Shown: piece after piece, positions 24,036 to 35,437 of the stretch
How positions within the stretch are numbered: the stretch's first letter is position 1
Layout of the letters: each line of letters begins with the position of its first letter
Assembly: GCF_963675165.1 (NCBI RefSeq)
Contig: NC_087392.1
Coordinates: 575,001 to 639,000, forward strand
DNA: 64,000 bases
Direction: 5' to 3'
Source of the DNA: Halichondria panicea
Lineage: Eukaryota > Porifera > Demospongiae > Suberitida > Halichondriidae
The notes under the pieces: generated by a model
Seen by the model: the letters and a program-made list of their open reading frames with translations, nothing else
What the model was told of the DNA's origin: nothing
The model's database searches: none
Program-made: the position numbers and the translations under genes

Positions 24036-26229
24036 ATGGCTGCTGGACCAATTCAAGAAAGGAATCAGGGTGAGAATCACCAGTTTGTGTACAGCTAGAG
24101 CTTATTAAAGTGTCTCCTCTCCTCTCAGACGCCACTGTGTACGTGGGTGGCCTGGATGACAAGGTGACTGAACCTACTCTATGGGAACTCTTTCTCCAGG
24201 CTGGTCCTGTTGGTAGGTACACACACACACACACATCACAGACACACAGCTAATATACCCACCCTGTACACACAGTGAACGTGCACATGCCTAAAGATAG
24301 GATCACAATGTCGCATCAGAGCTACGGGTTCGTAGAGTTCATGAGCGAAGAAGATGCTGACTATGCAATAAAGATCATGAATATGATAAAGCTGTATGGA
24401 AAACCCATCAGAGTGAACAAGGTACGACCACATGCACACTTGACTATCTTTTCATTCACTGCCTTTCATTTTCTTCAGGCTGCTTCAAATATGAAAAGCC
24501 TGGACGTTGGTGCCAATGTCTTCATTGGGAATCTTGATCCTGAGATTGATGAGAAACTTTTGTACGACATATTCAGTGCATTTGGGGTTATCCTGCAAAC
24601 TCCAAAGGTGAGAAAAGCTCTTTGCTTATCGCTGTCAAAAAGTATTTGCCGAATTGGTTTTCAAAATTAGTCCCAAGAGTTTTCAGAGTTATAGTAGTAT
24701 CATGCGATAGAGATCAACAGATTTTCTTTTAAAATAGGACTTCTCAAATAAGTTGAGCAATTTGGTAATTTCTACAGATTATGAGAGATCCGGACACTGG
24801 AAACTCTAAGGGATTTGCTTTCATCAACTTTGCCAGTTTTGATGCGAGTGATGCTGCAATGGACGCCATGAATGGCCAGCATTTGTGTAACAGAATCATC
24901 AGTGTCTCGTACGCATTTAAAAAGGACACCAAAGGAGAAAGACATGGCTCTGCTGCAGAGAGAATGCTTGCTGCTCAGAACCCTCTTGCTCAGATGGACA
25001 GGCCTCACCAGATGTTTGCCGATGCCCCACCCATCAGGCCTGGAATGTCGGTAATGCCAACGATGCAGGCTCCTCCAGCTTTCATGCCAATGCATCCTGG
25101 AATGGGTGGAATGGCTGGAATGGGTAAGTATCACTATTTGTTTTGTGTGTGGTTCTTTTAGCGCTCTTGTTTTGCTAACCACTTTTGCCTGGCCTTTATA
25201 TAGCTCTTCCAATTTTCAAATAGAACTCACGTTTAGGTAAATATGAGGGAGTGACATGACTTGCACTTTGTTGTTGTACACATGTATGCATTGTGATATT
25301 CCAGGGCCTCCACCAATGATGGGCGGACCTCCTCCCGGTGGACACTACCCTCCACCGCATGGCCACCCACATGGTCACCCACCACCGATGATGATGATGA
25401 TGATGGGTGGACCACCCCCCCACCCCATGATGCCACCTCCTCCACAGGGACTCCTACCACCCCCACCACAGCAAGCACCACGCCCACCTCTTCTCAACAA
25501 CCCTCAGGCACAGGCACACTCAGGGGAGCAGCAACAAGTGTGTTGTTGTACTGGTATAGTATAATTATAGATTTACGATTGTTTCACCCTCCTCCATGCA
25601 GCAACGCCCCTCACTACTTGCTCCACCCGCTGGTCAGGTCCCAGAAGGTCAGGCTCCACAAGTTCCACCATCCTCACAGCCACCCCCTCAATCGGAACAG
25701 ATGTCCAGCAACGCTCCTCCTCCTCTTCTGCAAGCACCAATTTCACAGCCTTCCGGTCCACCAATGCAGCCACCACCTCCACAGCATCACCTTCCACAAG
25801 GACCACCCCCTCACCCTCCACAAGGTCCACCTCCACCACAAGGTCCACCTCCACAAGGTGTACCCCCTCATCCTCCACAAGGTCAACCCCCTCACCCTCC
25901 ACAAGGTCAACCGATGCCGGGTCAACATCCACAAGGTTTCCCTCCTGGACCCCCTCCGTGGTTCCGCCCCCCACCTCCACCACAGCACAGTAAGTATTCG
26001 GTCATGTCTACTTTAATTGAGTCTCGTTTCTTTCTCAGTGATGCCTCCACCCCCGCCTCACATGATGCCCCCAGACGGCCAATTCATGCGCCCACCCTTC
26101 CCCCCAAGGTACATTACAAAACTTGTGTCTGTGACAGTGTTGTTAGCATTGCATTCTCGTTGCTATAGGGGCATGCCACCTCCTCCCCCTGGGCAACCCT
26201 TCCCTGGACATGGTGGACCTCCACAATAA
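24036..26229 (+). CDS. SF3B4: Splicing factor 3B subunit 4 (SF3B4/SAP49)
   Basis: Nine exons (24036-24069, 24129-24212, 24276-24421, 24479-24607, 24778-25123, 25305-25537, 25602-25989, 26039-26108, 26169-26229) give 496 residues with consistent phases. Two RRMs are clear: RRM1 with [12 protein letters not shown] and [23 protein letters not shown]2 with [19 protein letters not shown] and [20 protein letters not shown]. The block [20 protein letters not shown] is a hallmark of the family. The remainder is a Pro/Met/His/Gln-rich tail, longer than in human SF3B4 (424 residues). SF3B4 is part of the U2 snRNP SF3b complex and contacts pre-mRNA near the branch site. A hexa-Met run comes from an ATG triplet tract near 25387-25403, and the tail has a CCACAAGGTCAACCCCCTCA-type minisatellite at about 25790-25930. 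The gene converges on ATOX1. Confidence 0.95.
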
Positions 26230-26441
26230 CTCTATTGTACATAACAGATAATGTGTTTTTCTCTATTCTATTTGTGCAACAATAATTCTTATTTTAGCAT
26301 TAAATTTCAGAGCTACATGTATATAAGCAATAATGCAACAATAATTCTAGGGTTGAAATTATATACTGTTTAACAGTCATATTATGTATATATAGAGCTA
26401 GTAGCATGTTTAACTTTAATATTATCACTAGCAGTAACAGT

Positions 26442-27061
26442 TTATTGCTTGATGCCAATGTAAGAACATTCTCTGCCAGTCTTCTTGAGGATTGCGAGCA
26501 GCTCCTCAGCTGAGAGAGTGGACTCAACTGTCACCTTCTGAGCCTCCATGTCAATCTCTGTCTTGGTCACCTCTGCATGAAACAAAGAATGCATGCATGA
26601 GCTTATCTATATAGCTGTCTTCATATTAAACTTGAAATGTAAACTTGCCCTATGCCCTAACATATAAACCTGCTTATAATGTACCATATTATAGGTCCTA
26701 GTTAGAAACAATCGTTTCCCAAATGTTCGTTCCAAAGCAAGCACTGATTACCACATCGAGAGGTTATATAAATAATGATTGCGGAGATACGAGCACTTGT
26801 AGTTAGCTATCAAGACAGGCCTGTTTCGGGAAAATCCCCCAGGCTCTATTATAATAACTCACCTTGCTTTCTCCCCAACACTCTGTTGACTGCTCCGGAG
26901 CAACCCTCACATGTCATCACCACCTTGAACTCGTGCACCTGCAGGAGAGTGAGTGAGTGAGTGCAAACCAGCTGGCTACTATCAGAGGTCACTCAGTCAG
27001 TGTAGAAGAATACAATGTGCTTACATTTTAATAGATCTACTGAGAGACTTACTTGTGCCAT
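26442..27061 (-). CDS. ATOX1: Copper chaperone ATOX1
   Basis: Three exons (27061-27053, 26938-26863, 26572-26442) give a 71-residue protein; the first exon holds only MAQ. The chain reads HEFKVVMTCEGCSGAVNRVL at the start and LAILKKTGRECSYIGIKQ at the end. MTCEGC is the MxCxxC copper(I)-binding motif, and the KKTG loop lysine typical of ATOX1 is present. It fits the beta-alpha-beta-beta-alpha-beta heavy-metal-associated fold and the usual 68-73 residue length. ATOX1 carries Cu(I) in the cytosol to the copper ATPases ATP7A/B. The gene converges on SF3B4 with 212 bp between stop codons. The intron between exons 2 and 3 (about 290 bp) shows nothing else. Confidence 0.93.
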
Positions 27062-28548
27062 GGCTTATAATACTTATCAGGTGAACTCCAGCTCATAGCT
27101 TAGCCCCACCCCTTTTTGTCGGTGAGTGGTGTCAGAGGAGTGGTGTCGGTGTCGGTGTCGGTGAGTGACGTCATAATAAATAAGATTAAATGTACGTGCC
27201 ATCTGATGCGCATGCGTAGATTGGATTTTCTACCTCACGAGGAAAGAAAGACAACCAAAATGATCTCAAGAATCCAATGGAGTCTTCTCACCACGAAGCC
27301 AACCCAAACTAAGCAAATGGTAAGTGATTTGTTGTGTACTTATTTTGTATATTTACCAACTTGTGTGCTATAATATTGTACGTGTGAGGTGATAATTTAT
27401 GCCGTTTATATACATTGCATTGTGCATTCTGCAGTCAATGCTGTGACAATTTGTAATGTTGTTTGTTGCAGATGTCTTCATGGTTCACCCAGTGACTACA
27501 CAAACAGACTGCTGCATGGAGCTATGATGGAGTGATGATGGAGTGCACACTGTTACAGTACAACGGAAGCTCAAGTGAGGGAATAACATCTTGCATCTAT
27601 ATCCATATTCTTATAGCTCTTTATAAAGGACATTTTCTGTTTTCAGCTGTGTACTATTATATTTACTCTGCAACTAGTTACTCGCATCTTGTGCATCATT
27701 TCATCCATACATCATAAGGTGTATTATTGGAAATTTTACACTGAGTTATATTATAGTAACAACTGACTGACTGGTACATGTATTATTTCGGCTATGGAAA
27801 GCAGCACCCATGCATAACTGTAAGACCTCTAACCATAGACCTCTGCTCTATTCACCCAAACCATAGGTTGTGAAAAGTAGGTAGTGTCTTATGTCTGTGG
27901 GTTTCCTAGAGTAAGCTTGTGGGGAAATTACTGTCTATAGTACTCTTCTGTGGTCTATGCATGGGGCACTGCTTTCTAGCTGTTAAACTGATTATTAACC
28001 CCAGTCTGCACATTGTCCTTTTTACTTTGATGAATTTCCTTGTCCCTATGCACAATATAGGGTATAACAGACCAGACTGGACTGATGCATGCAGCTTCTA
28101 TTCCCATTCAAGTAAAGATCGTGCAGTGAAGACTCTAACTGCATGCAGAAATCAATGCCATATAATAAACAGACTTAACGGCATGGGACTGGCTTCTCTC
28201 TCTCTTTCATTGGCTGAGCTCTGCACTTGTAATTTATAAGGTGAAACAAAACATACGCTGCCATACATGTTAATAATAGCCCATGTTGGTGTTAGATATG
28301 TTGCCTGTGCACGTGGTTGTGCATAATTACAAGGAGTTTTCAGGTGCACAAGTATGTAATATCCTAAATGCTAACTGTATTGTCCATCTTGATGAATGTC
28401 ATATGTGAGCATAATCAGATTTTCCTTTTCACTCTTATTGCCATTACATGCAGTATTATTATAATGTTCCAAAAAAGTTGAAATTAACTGTTGTAAGTAA
28501 AAGGTATATGCTGTTAAATATCTAGTACTTCTAGGCACCACTTCTTGT
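27062..28548. other. Intergenic stretch, possible small spliced transcript
   Basis: No recognised gene. On the plus strand an ATG at 27261 opens a frame (MISRIQWSLLTTKPTQTKQM) that reaches a good donor GTAAGT at 27321. A possible acceptor near 27470 would add only a few codons before a stop. This could be a very short protein, a non-coding RNA or chance. The rest is AT-rich with no structure I can support. Confidence 0.25.
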
Positions 28549-29035
28549 ACCTCCTGGGTTTTGCTTTGTTCCCAATAAGCCTCTTGGTCCTGCCTCCCCT
28601 CTTGGGCGTTACCTATATAGAGGAGGTGGAAGCTAGTGTAGTATGTATATTAGAAGGAGTTGGTTAGTTTGAAATGAGGTAATTCGGTAATGAAAACAGG
28701 TGTACAGGTGTAGCTTACCGCACAATGTCTTTCGTGTGATATTGAAGAGTGATAAACTCGGCCGCATTGTACTTTTCAGAAAGTACTTGCTCAAGACTGT
28801 TGAGTAAAGAACAACGACAATACTGCTAGATGTACTACAAGTGTCTTGTTTTAGAAAAGAACAATTTATGTATAGATGTGGTGCATTCTAAATGTATTGT
28901 GGGGAAATAGGGGATCTATGCAGCCTATGCCTGGGGGGGGAACACACGATTCCTCCTCCAACGACAAAAACCTATGTCCCGCAGTTGGTAAGCGAGGAAC
29001 TTCACGTTTATCAGATTGGTATGAGTGCGGCCTGC
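28549..29035 (-). pseudogene. Collagen-like gene fragments (degenerate copy)
   Basis: Two minus-strand blocks look coding but do not join into one frame. Block one (29035-28900, after a TTTCTGCAG acceptor) reads THTNLINVKFLAYQLRDIGF followed by CRWRRNRVFPPQA and a stop. It resembles the NIKLVKFQLRDKDYAKWLRW stretch of the gene end at 35438-36477. Block two (28621-28549, after CTATATAG) reads RGEAGPRGLLGTKQNPGG, a short Gly-X-Y-like run, then a stop. I interpret them as remains of a duplicated collagen-like locus; chance similarity of the second block is possible. Confidence 0.3.
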
Positions 29036-29270
29036 AGAAATAAATAAGTATAACCATTAGCAACGTTGTCGAACATAATTTATTAAGCTGTTAAAATTTT
29101 ACCATCCAAGACTGTATTAGTAATTATATCTACTGCTTTTAAGTATCATACAATGCTGTTTTGAGGCATAGTGCGGACGATGGTCATCCTGTATGTGCTT
29201 CATGTAGCACGTTGCCTCCCTCACCAAAGCTTTCTTCAGCAGCTTGGATGAACACAATCAGAACACATAC

Positions 29271-29647
29271 TCGGTCGAAGCCTTTGGGGTGAACATCAGA
29301 GAACAGTGCCTAGAATGGTAGAAAAAAGTTGCATGCAGCCATGAAAAAACAAAACTAGATTGTTTTATGGCTTGTTTTGTTTCGTTTCGTTGCACTGCAG
29401 ACAAATTTTGGCAGTTGACATGCGCTTTGTTAGCAAATAGAGTAAAACTGAAACAATGTTTAAAAAAAACAATTACAATTAATAGTGTACATTTTATTTT
29501 ATTTTCTTGAATTTGTTCTACAAAATGGTATATACAACATTGCAGTAGAACACACATGATTATACTGCTTACTCTTTGAAGTTTTTGAAGATATACTCCC
29601 TTGCTGCCAGGGAAGTATTTCCTAAGCGTTTTGTCGTCTATATCCAT
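29271..29647 (-). CDS. Possible two-exon coding fragment, unrecognised
   Basis: An ATG at 29647 starts MDIDDKTLRKYFPGSKGVYL and reaches a GTAAGC donor near 29573. A second block after CATTCTAG reads ALFSDVHPKGFDR and ends at a GTATGT donor at 29271. Donor, acceptor and phase agree, and the residues look protein-like. No family is recognised and no onward exon could be attached in phase. It lies inside the collagen-like cluster and may be part of a degenerate copy. Confidence 0.25.
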
Positions 29648-30217
29648 CCGAAAACGAAATGAAGAGGACTTTTCTCATAGATAAAGGGATAGGTAACACC
29701 TCACATCCACACTCACTATGGTTACTACATACAGAGGTAGTAGGGTTGACATACGCTTTGTTTAGCAAATAAGAGTAAAACTGAAACAATGTGTACTTTG
29801 AAAGTAACATTTCAGCTGAATTAATGTTTGTACATAGCAAATTGAAATGCCCTGAGAATTGCTGCTACTGTTTTGGCTCCATGAAAATCGACACAAATCT
29901 CTGTGTACAGTTAAACATGGATTGTTATGCACATGACGCGTGTCGTGGATTAAAGTTTTTATTTTTATTCGTTATTTCTTTTCAATCTAGAAAGTTGTTT
30001 TTGACAAACAAACGATTACACCATTTGAGCCGCGAAGTATAATTATAATTATGTACACTAGGCTGATGGAGGAGGAGGAAGATTCTTAGAAATATCTTTT
30101 GAACCTCCACTAAGTGAAATTCAACGTTCAAGGGATGGACGACAGCTTAGCATTTAAGCTTGGCATTTCAACATTGCATATCGTTTTTTATTGGCAGCGT
30201 TTGAGCTTTGATCAGCT

Positions 30218-30341
30218 CACACCACCACGCTTAGTCCCACCACCACTAGTCACACCACAACGCTTAGTCCCACCACCACGCTTAGTCCCGCCACCACTAG
30301 TCCCACCACCACTAGTCCCGCCACCACTAGTCACAATCGGT
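30218..30341. repeat. 15-bp minisatellite (CCACCACTAGTCCCA type)
   Basis: About eight units of 15 bases, CCACCACTAGTCCCA and CCACCACGCTTAGTCCCA-like variants. On the minus strand one frame reads GGGTSGGGTSGGGTKRGGG, a Gly-rich linker similar to the GGGVSGTSGSGGGLSGSGG frame near 33400. It lies downstream, on the minus strand, of the collagen-like exon at 30369-30722. Confidence 0.65.
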
Positions 30342-30368
30342 GAAAAATAATCGACTAATGCATTAGAA

Positions 30369-30722
30369 ACTTACTATCTGTTGCTTGACATCTTTGTTGT
30401 CGCCATCTTCACCTTTCTCCCCTCTCATTCCTCTTGGACCATCTATGCCTCTCAAACCCATGGCGCCGAGCTTCCCCCTATCGCCTTTTCGTCCCGTAGC
30501 TCCAGTTGGTCCATATGGGCCATCTACGCCAGGTGGTCCTCTTTGCCCTTGGAGTCAGTCCTCTTGTCCCTGGGGCCCTGTTGCTCCTGTTGCCCCAGTA
30601 TCCCCGGTTAAACCATTGTACCCCATAGGCCCTAGCGGACCTCTCGGACCGTTGTACCCTCGTGGCCCTGCCACAGTGCACGCACGTCCCATCCACTCCA
30701 GGTATTCCTGGAGCGCCTCTGG
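30369..30722 (-). pseudogene. Collagen-like (Gly-X-Y) exon, interrupted
   Basis: The minus strand encodes Gly-X-Y triplets: [11 protein letters not shown], then [36 protein letters not shown] and, after an interruption, GQRGPPGVDGPYGPTGATG up to RGMRGEKGEDGDN, ending at a clear GTAAGT donor at 30369. The triplet run shifts frame once near 30665 and meets one in-frame TGA near 30560. I therefore read it as a decaying or mis-assembled copy; an expressed gene with unrecognised splicing is less likely. The RGEKGEDGD end is shared with the exon at 34744-34836, showing common ancestry. Confidence 0.55.
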
Positions 30723-33169
30723 GACAGCGTGAAAAAAAATAAAAGGAAAGCATCATTCTTATTATGTCTTGGAAATAGAAGAAGTCCAATGGAGGAGGAC
30801 CACCCACCACCTTTGGGTCCTGAAATAATAAAATCTGAATTTTATTTTTTTTATTTGAACATGGATTGGGGCGATGCGGCAAAAATAAATGAGCATAACC
30901 ATTAGCAACGTTGTTGATATTACAAGTATGGAATTACAAGCTTCAGAACATAATTTATCACTATTCAATGTTCAGTTAAGAATCAATTATCAAAGAGATA
31001 ACACAACTCGAGCTTTACTGGATGTACTTTAGGTATAATAACACATAAATTAGCTGATTATAATAATGTGACATTGTTCTCTGGAGATGGATCCTACTCT
31101 TATGATAGTTAACTAATTTGTTGACCGACGGCACCCGGACCCGAGTGTCGTACTGGACGAATCCTCTCGGTCGCAGGTAGCATTGTGGACACAATAACTT
31201 GTCCATTCCCTCACTCTTTCCATACTGGAGTAGGCTCACTACATGCTGCTTATAGTTATAGACTGTACAAACGTATTATTTTATTTTATTGTCTGCCAGT
31301 ATGGCTAGCTTGCAAACACTTCATACCTCAACTGCTGCAACATTGTCATAGCACAATGATTTTGGTCTAGACGTACGCATAATGGAATACAAATTACATT
31401 CACCTACTATGATGGTGGACAAAGAAAGCGATCATTCCAAGCCCGATAGTCAAAAATAATCTGCCGACAATGATCCCTACTATGATGGTCGATAGCCAGA
31501 GCTAATAGTCTGAGGCCAACAATCAAACTGATCCCGACAAGAGCGATCCACTATAGGAAGTATAACAGCCTCTAGATCTTCAATTCTTTTTTCCAGAATC
31601 ACCACATAACGATAATATAAACACTTTAGTAAAACAGCATTTATTTAATTACAATAGTGTTGTTGCTAACATACAAATGTATTTCCAATTATCATCAACA
31701 GCTTATAAACAAGCCCATCTTTTCCACTCTGCTCTGCTCAACTCAGCACAGCACCACCCGATCACCCTCTAACTTTGAATGTTATACGGAATCCATGAGA
31801 TGTGTGACCAATTTAAGAGTCGTGCCAAAAAACAGTTTTTAAATTCTTTTGCTGTCCAAATTCTATTGATTTTTGTGTATAAAGTACATTGCCAGAAACA
31901 ACTCATAGAAAATCTGCAGAAACAATACCAAAATATCACCGTTCGGTTCTGGTCTTCCTCGGCACCTTCATCTGTTCTGTTCATTGAATAATTCTTTTAA
32001 ATTTTAATTATATTGATTATTATTTTTTGGGTTTCGATTCGGGCATACTTTACAATTATGCTTTCTGAAAGTTGTTCAGCCCCTTGCATGCACGGCAGGC
32101 ATTAAATATAAGAATGTAGTTAACTACCTTGTACAATCAAGAAAGAACTGATAACAAACCTCAAATTGTTTTTCCCATCCCTGATTTAACTTTAGAACCA
32201 ATTAGAACGACGGAACAGAGGAAATTGCACACAAGCACAAAAAGTAAAGCCAGTTATTCCTCAATCTTAAAAAAGAAAGTGTGCCAGTGCTTGGCCTGGC
32301 ATTATTACAACAGTGTTGTCTCGGATGGAGTGGTCTTTTCTATCGAGCACATTCCCAGAGATCTCTGTACGTGTATGGATATGAATTGAAAGTTCATTTA
32401 GCGGCACAATTTCAAGTTGACAGTCAGAGTGTGCTCCAACACATACAAACATGACGTACTTTATAAATACGAAGTAGTAGTAGGTAGGTCAATCCTTTCG
32501 TTTTCGAATTTGTGCTCCTGCTCTGAACTTGATGAGTTCTATAATCTTCGCAAGCATTTTCTGATTTGCTGTAGTAGATGACGTTCAAAGAGGAGGGGTT
32601 GAACGACAGCTTAGCATTTAAAATCATTACAACATCTCATATAATTTCTTATGACAACTTGTCCTGCCGCTTGCATGACTCGTTACACCGTTCCCATCAC
32701 AATATATATAACTAGATATCCCGACATCAACCGAGGTGGGTAGAATCCCATCACCACGGACCAATAGAGATGGGCAATTTGTTTTTGCTGCCTTCTAAAT
32801 CCATGGCTCTCAATTATTTCTAATGCAACTACGGCACTAGCCATTGTACAAGTTCACTCCCCTGGCTGGATAAGAGGGACCATTACCGTCTAATGGACAT
32901 AATTAACTTACAATCTATTTCTAACTGTCCTCCATTCCCAATAAAGAAAGTTGACACTTACGAAAAATTTTGGCCGGTACCTGGCTCTGTTGTAACGCCA
33001 CAACCCTATCCGTTCAGACTTGTTTCAGTGCCTACTCAGCATACAAACTCATATAGCAACTCAGTTTGCAAGCCTCAAGATGTCATTACGGGGAGCTACG
33101 GCAGGTGGCTCTCCTGACTCTGTTTCTTTATCAGAATTTTTATTTTCCATTATTTGTTTGTGTGTTGTG
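30723..33169. other. Accessory stretch with dispersed local duplications, no firm gene
   Basis: Mostly AT-rich DNA. It carries short segments shared with other parts of the cluster: ATAACCATTAGCAACGTTG at about 29050 and 30896; a GAACGACAGCTTAGCATTTA-type block at about 32600 that matches one near 30135; a 75-base block at 31992-32066 nearly identical to 36590-36665; and a 120-base block at about 32728-32850 similar to 33487-33610. On the minus strand at about 31540-31430 two overlapping frames are strongly hydrophobic (for example STIIVGIIVGRLFLTIGLG), which might be a membrane-segment exon. No complete gene can be supported. Confidence 0.4.
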
Positions 33170-33345
33170 CTATGATATGGTTTCTAGGATTTCCGAGGTC
33201 TTTTCTGCCTTGCGGAATTGTTTGGATTCTGTCTCCACCAGCTGAATTCGATAGAATTTGAGGGCGTCTCGAAGTATTCTAGCTTCTGAATTGTACCAGA
33301 AGCCTTGAGCTGACACCACCTCTTCAAGGAGGTATTCACGTATAT
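33170..33345 (-). CDS. Terminal exon of an unrecognised gene in the collagen-like cluster
   Basis: After an acceptor AAACAG at 33346 the minus strand reads IREYLLEEVVSAQGFWYNSE, then ARILRDALKFYRIQLVETES and KQFRKAEKTSEILETIS before a TAG at 33170. Composition and helical periodicity look like real protein, whereas the overlapping frame does not. It needs an incoming phase with one base of a split codon. It may be the C-terminus of the gene that includes the collagen-like exon at 34744-34836, but the connecting exon was not identified. No family is recognised. Confidence 0.35.
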
Positions 33346-34743
33346 CTGTTTACTATCGAACAGTTTATTGCGTATTCCCATTATAAACTCTGAAGTGTCA
33401 CCCCCGCTACCACTAAGTCCACCACCACTCCCACTCGTCCCACTAACACCACCCCCATCCTGACTTGTATCCCCACCTGCCGACCGAGGTGGGTAGGATT
33501 CCGACACCACGGATCAACGGAGAGGGGCAGTTTGTTTTTGCTGCCTGTTATCTCCATGGCCGTCTATAACTCCAAGAATGACCACGGCACTAGCCCCATG
33601 GTACCTTTCACCAATTCCATAACCACCGCCGTCAACTACTTCCACCTTCCCAGTCATCACTTTTATCCCCACCCGCCGATAATCTCGGCACCACGGATGG
33701 TGGAGGATGGGACAAGCATGGCCGTATTGTGCCATGTTGTGCTTTTTTGTGGATGGAAATTATCTGACGCAAAATAAAACCATTTTTTGCAAATGCTTTG
33801 CGTTATAACTGTTAAATCAAGTTTTCTTTAAGCGTGGTACAAGTAGTGTGCATAATAAAAAAAATCTGACACTATAATTATATAGTTGTCAATAAAGCTA
33901 ATTGTCCACGTTCATACTTGGATCGGATCCTCCTGTCGCTGCCTTGTTCCTATATCGTCTGCAGCCATTTATCTCTTTTTAATATCTATTCCGTATAAGC
34001 TCATGCATACCGGCAGAGTTCATAAAGAGTGAGAAGCTTTCTGTTGGGTTGATGGCGCTTTGAGCATTGCAGTACGGCCACAACCATTTTTTTCGTTAGA
34101 ATCTGCACCAAATGAATATACTAAGTAAATGAGTGTCCAGCATGGCATCAGCATTATTACATGTATATGCATTGCTGACATTGTACATGCATGTGTGATT
34201 AAGTTATTACGATTAATGGTAGTTTTAAATCTTACCGGGTTGTTGCGCCGGTCGTATGTTAACTGCTGCCGGGGCAGACACAGTGGTGGTGGCATAACAG
34301 CCGGTCGCCGAGCCGCCATTAGGAAGCAGACAAGTGAGTCGTGAGTAGTGAACTGAGATTATTGAGAGCAGAGTTAACTCGATGAACTGAGGTCAGTGTT
34401 CTGGCAGCTTGGAGCAATCTTTCTCGTTCTTCCAAAGACTTTGAATGCAGCCAATCTGAGGTTTTGTTTTGGGAGAATAACACCAACGACTCTAAAGCAA
34501 TATAGGTGCAATTAGCCGGTCAAGTATGGCGAAATCCCGCTTAGGATTAACATTTGTTTTCGGCACTGAAATTGTGAGACCTCTTAAAGAAATCCTTTCC
34601 TGATAGTACATAGTAACCTTGACCACCAGCACGTTTCAGAGCCAATTCCATTAAACAGTGGACTTCAGCCTCATCCATAGATGGTACACGGCTGTTGAAT
34701 GTATCTACATCTTTACTAGCCATAAACTTACTATATGCTGCTT

Positions 34744-34836
34744 AGAACCGTCGCCATCATCACCCTTCTCCCCTCTCCTTCCTCTCTCACCGTCCATACC
34801 TCTGTCACCCCTGGCCCCCATCTTAACATTGAATGA
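34744..34836 (-). CDS. Collagen-like exon (Gly-X-Y, RGEKGDDGD end)
   Basis: The minus strand reads GARGDRGMDGERGRRGEKGD and continues DGDGSKQHI to a GTAAGTTT donor, with an unbroken Gly-X-Y register. The 3' portion parallels the exon at 30369-30722 (RGMRGEKGEDGDN..KQQI), so the two are paralogous. The upstream acceptor is not certain. A short triple-helical segment in a secreted or membrane protein is the likely product; sponges have several short-chain collagen families, but I cannot assign this one. Confidence 0.5.
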
Positions 34837-35437
34837 CACTCTAGCTATAGCGATGGACTAGGCAGTTCCCTAATAAGCTAAACATGCTCTAAAATCAGTG
34901 ACGTCATCGTGTAATCACTTATTGTTTTATTTTTCATGGGTTTGCAAAAGTTAATTGGCAACAACAAAATAATTATATATGTTGCCAAATTTGGAAAGTG
35001 AACTGTGAGCTTGAGAGGTTAAGGATCTCACTTGGAACCCTCATAATTTATAGTAATGACCGTTGTAGGCATATCAATGTGTTTCCTGGTTACAAAATGT
35101 ATGTTTACTATCTATTTCCATGTGAATAACAATACTGCAAGGTTACTCTTAGTGTGTTGTGTAGTCATCCAATATTCTTACTGTTAGCGTGTTCTTTGCC
35201 AGGTATTAATCCAATCTCCTGCATACATGTACATGAGAATGAAAGAATTAACAAACTTGGAATAATTTGCATACATGATCTAGAAAATTACTCGCCACAT
35301 GAAATAAATTATTACTCACCATTTTTTGTAAAGTCGGACCACCTCATCATTCCCCCTTTTGCGCTTCCTCCTAGAACTAGAGGAGGATGCTCCACTGGGT
35401 CCATCGTTAGTCGTCGTCGTTAGGATGTTTGTTGCCG

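Noticed and set aside
25573-25988. Minus-strand Val/Glu- and Trp-rich repeat frames
   Set aside because: Antisense shadows of the Pro/Gln-rich tail of SF3B4; no start context, domain or splice support.
32129-32389. Plus-strand 86-codon frame beginning MYNQERTDNK
   Set aside because: No recognisable domain and no neighbouring exon; it lies in duplicated AT-rich DNA.
32893-33117. Plus-strand 74-codon frame with FWPVPGSVVTPQPYPF
   Set aside because: Composition looks protein-like, but no splice partner, family or conservation could be seen; not enough to call a gene.
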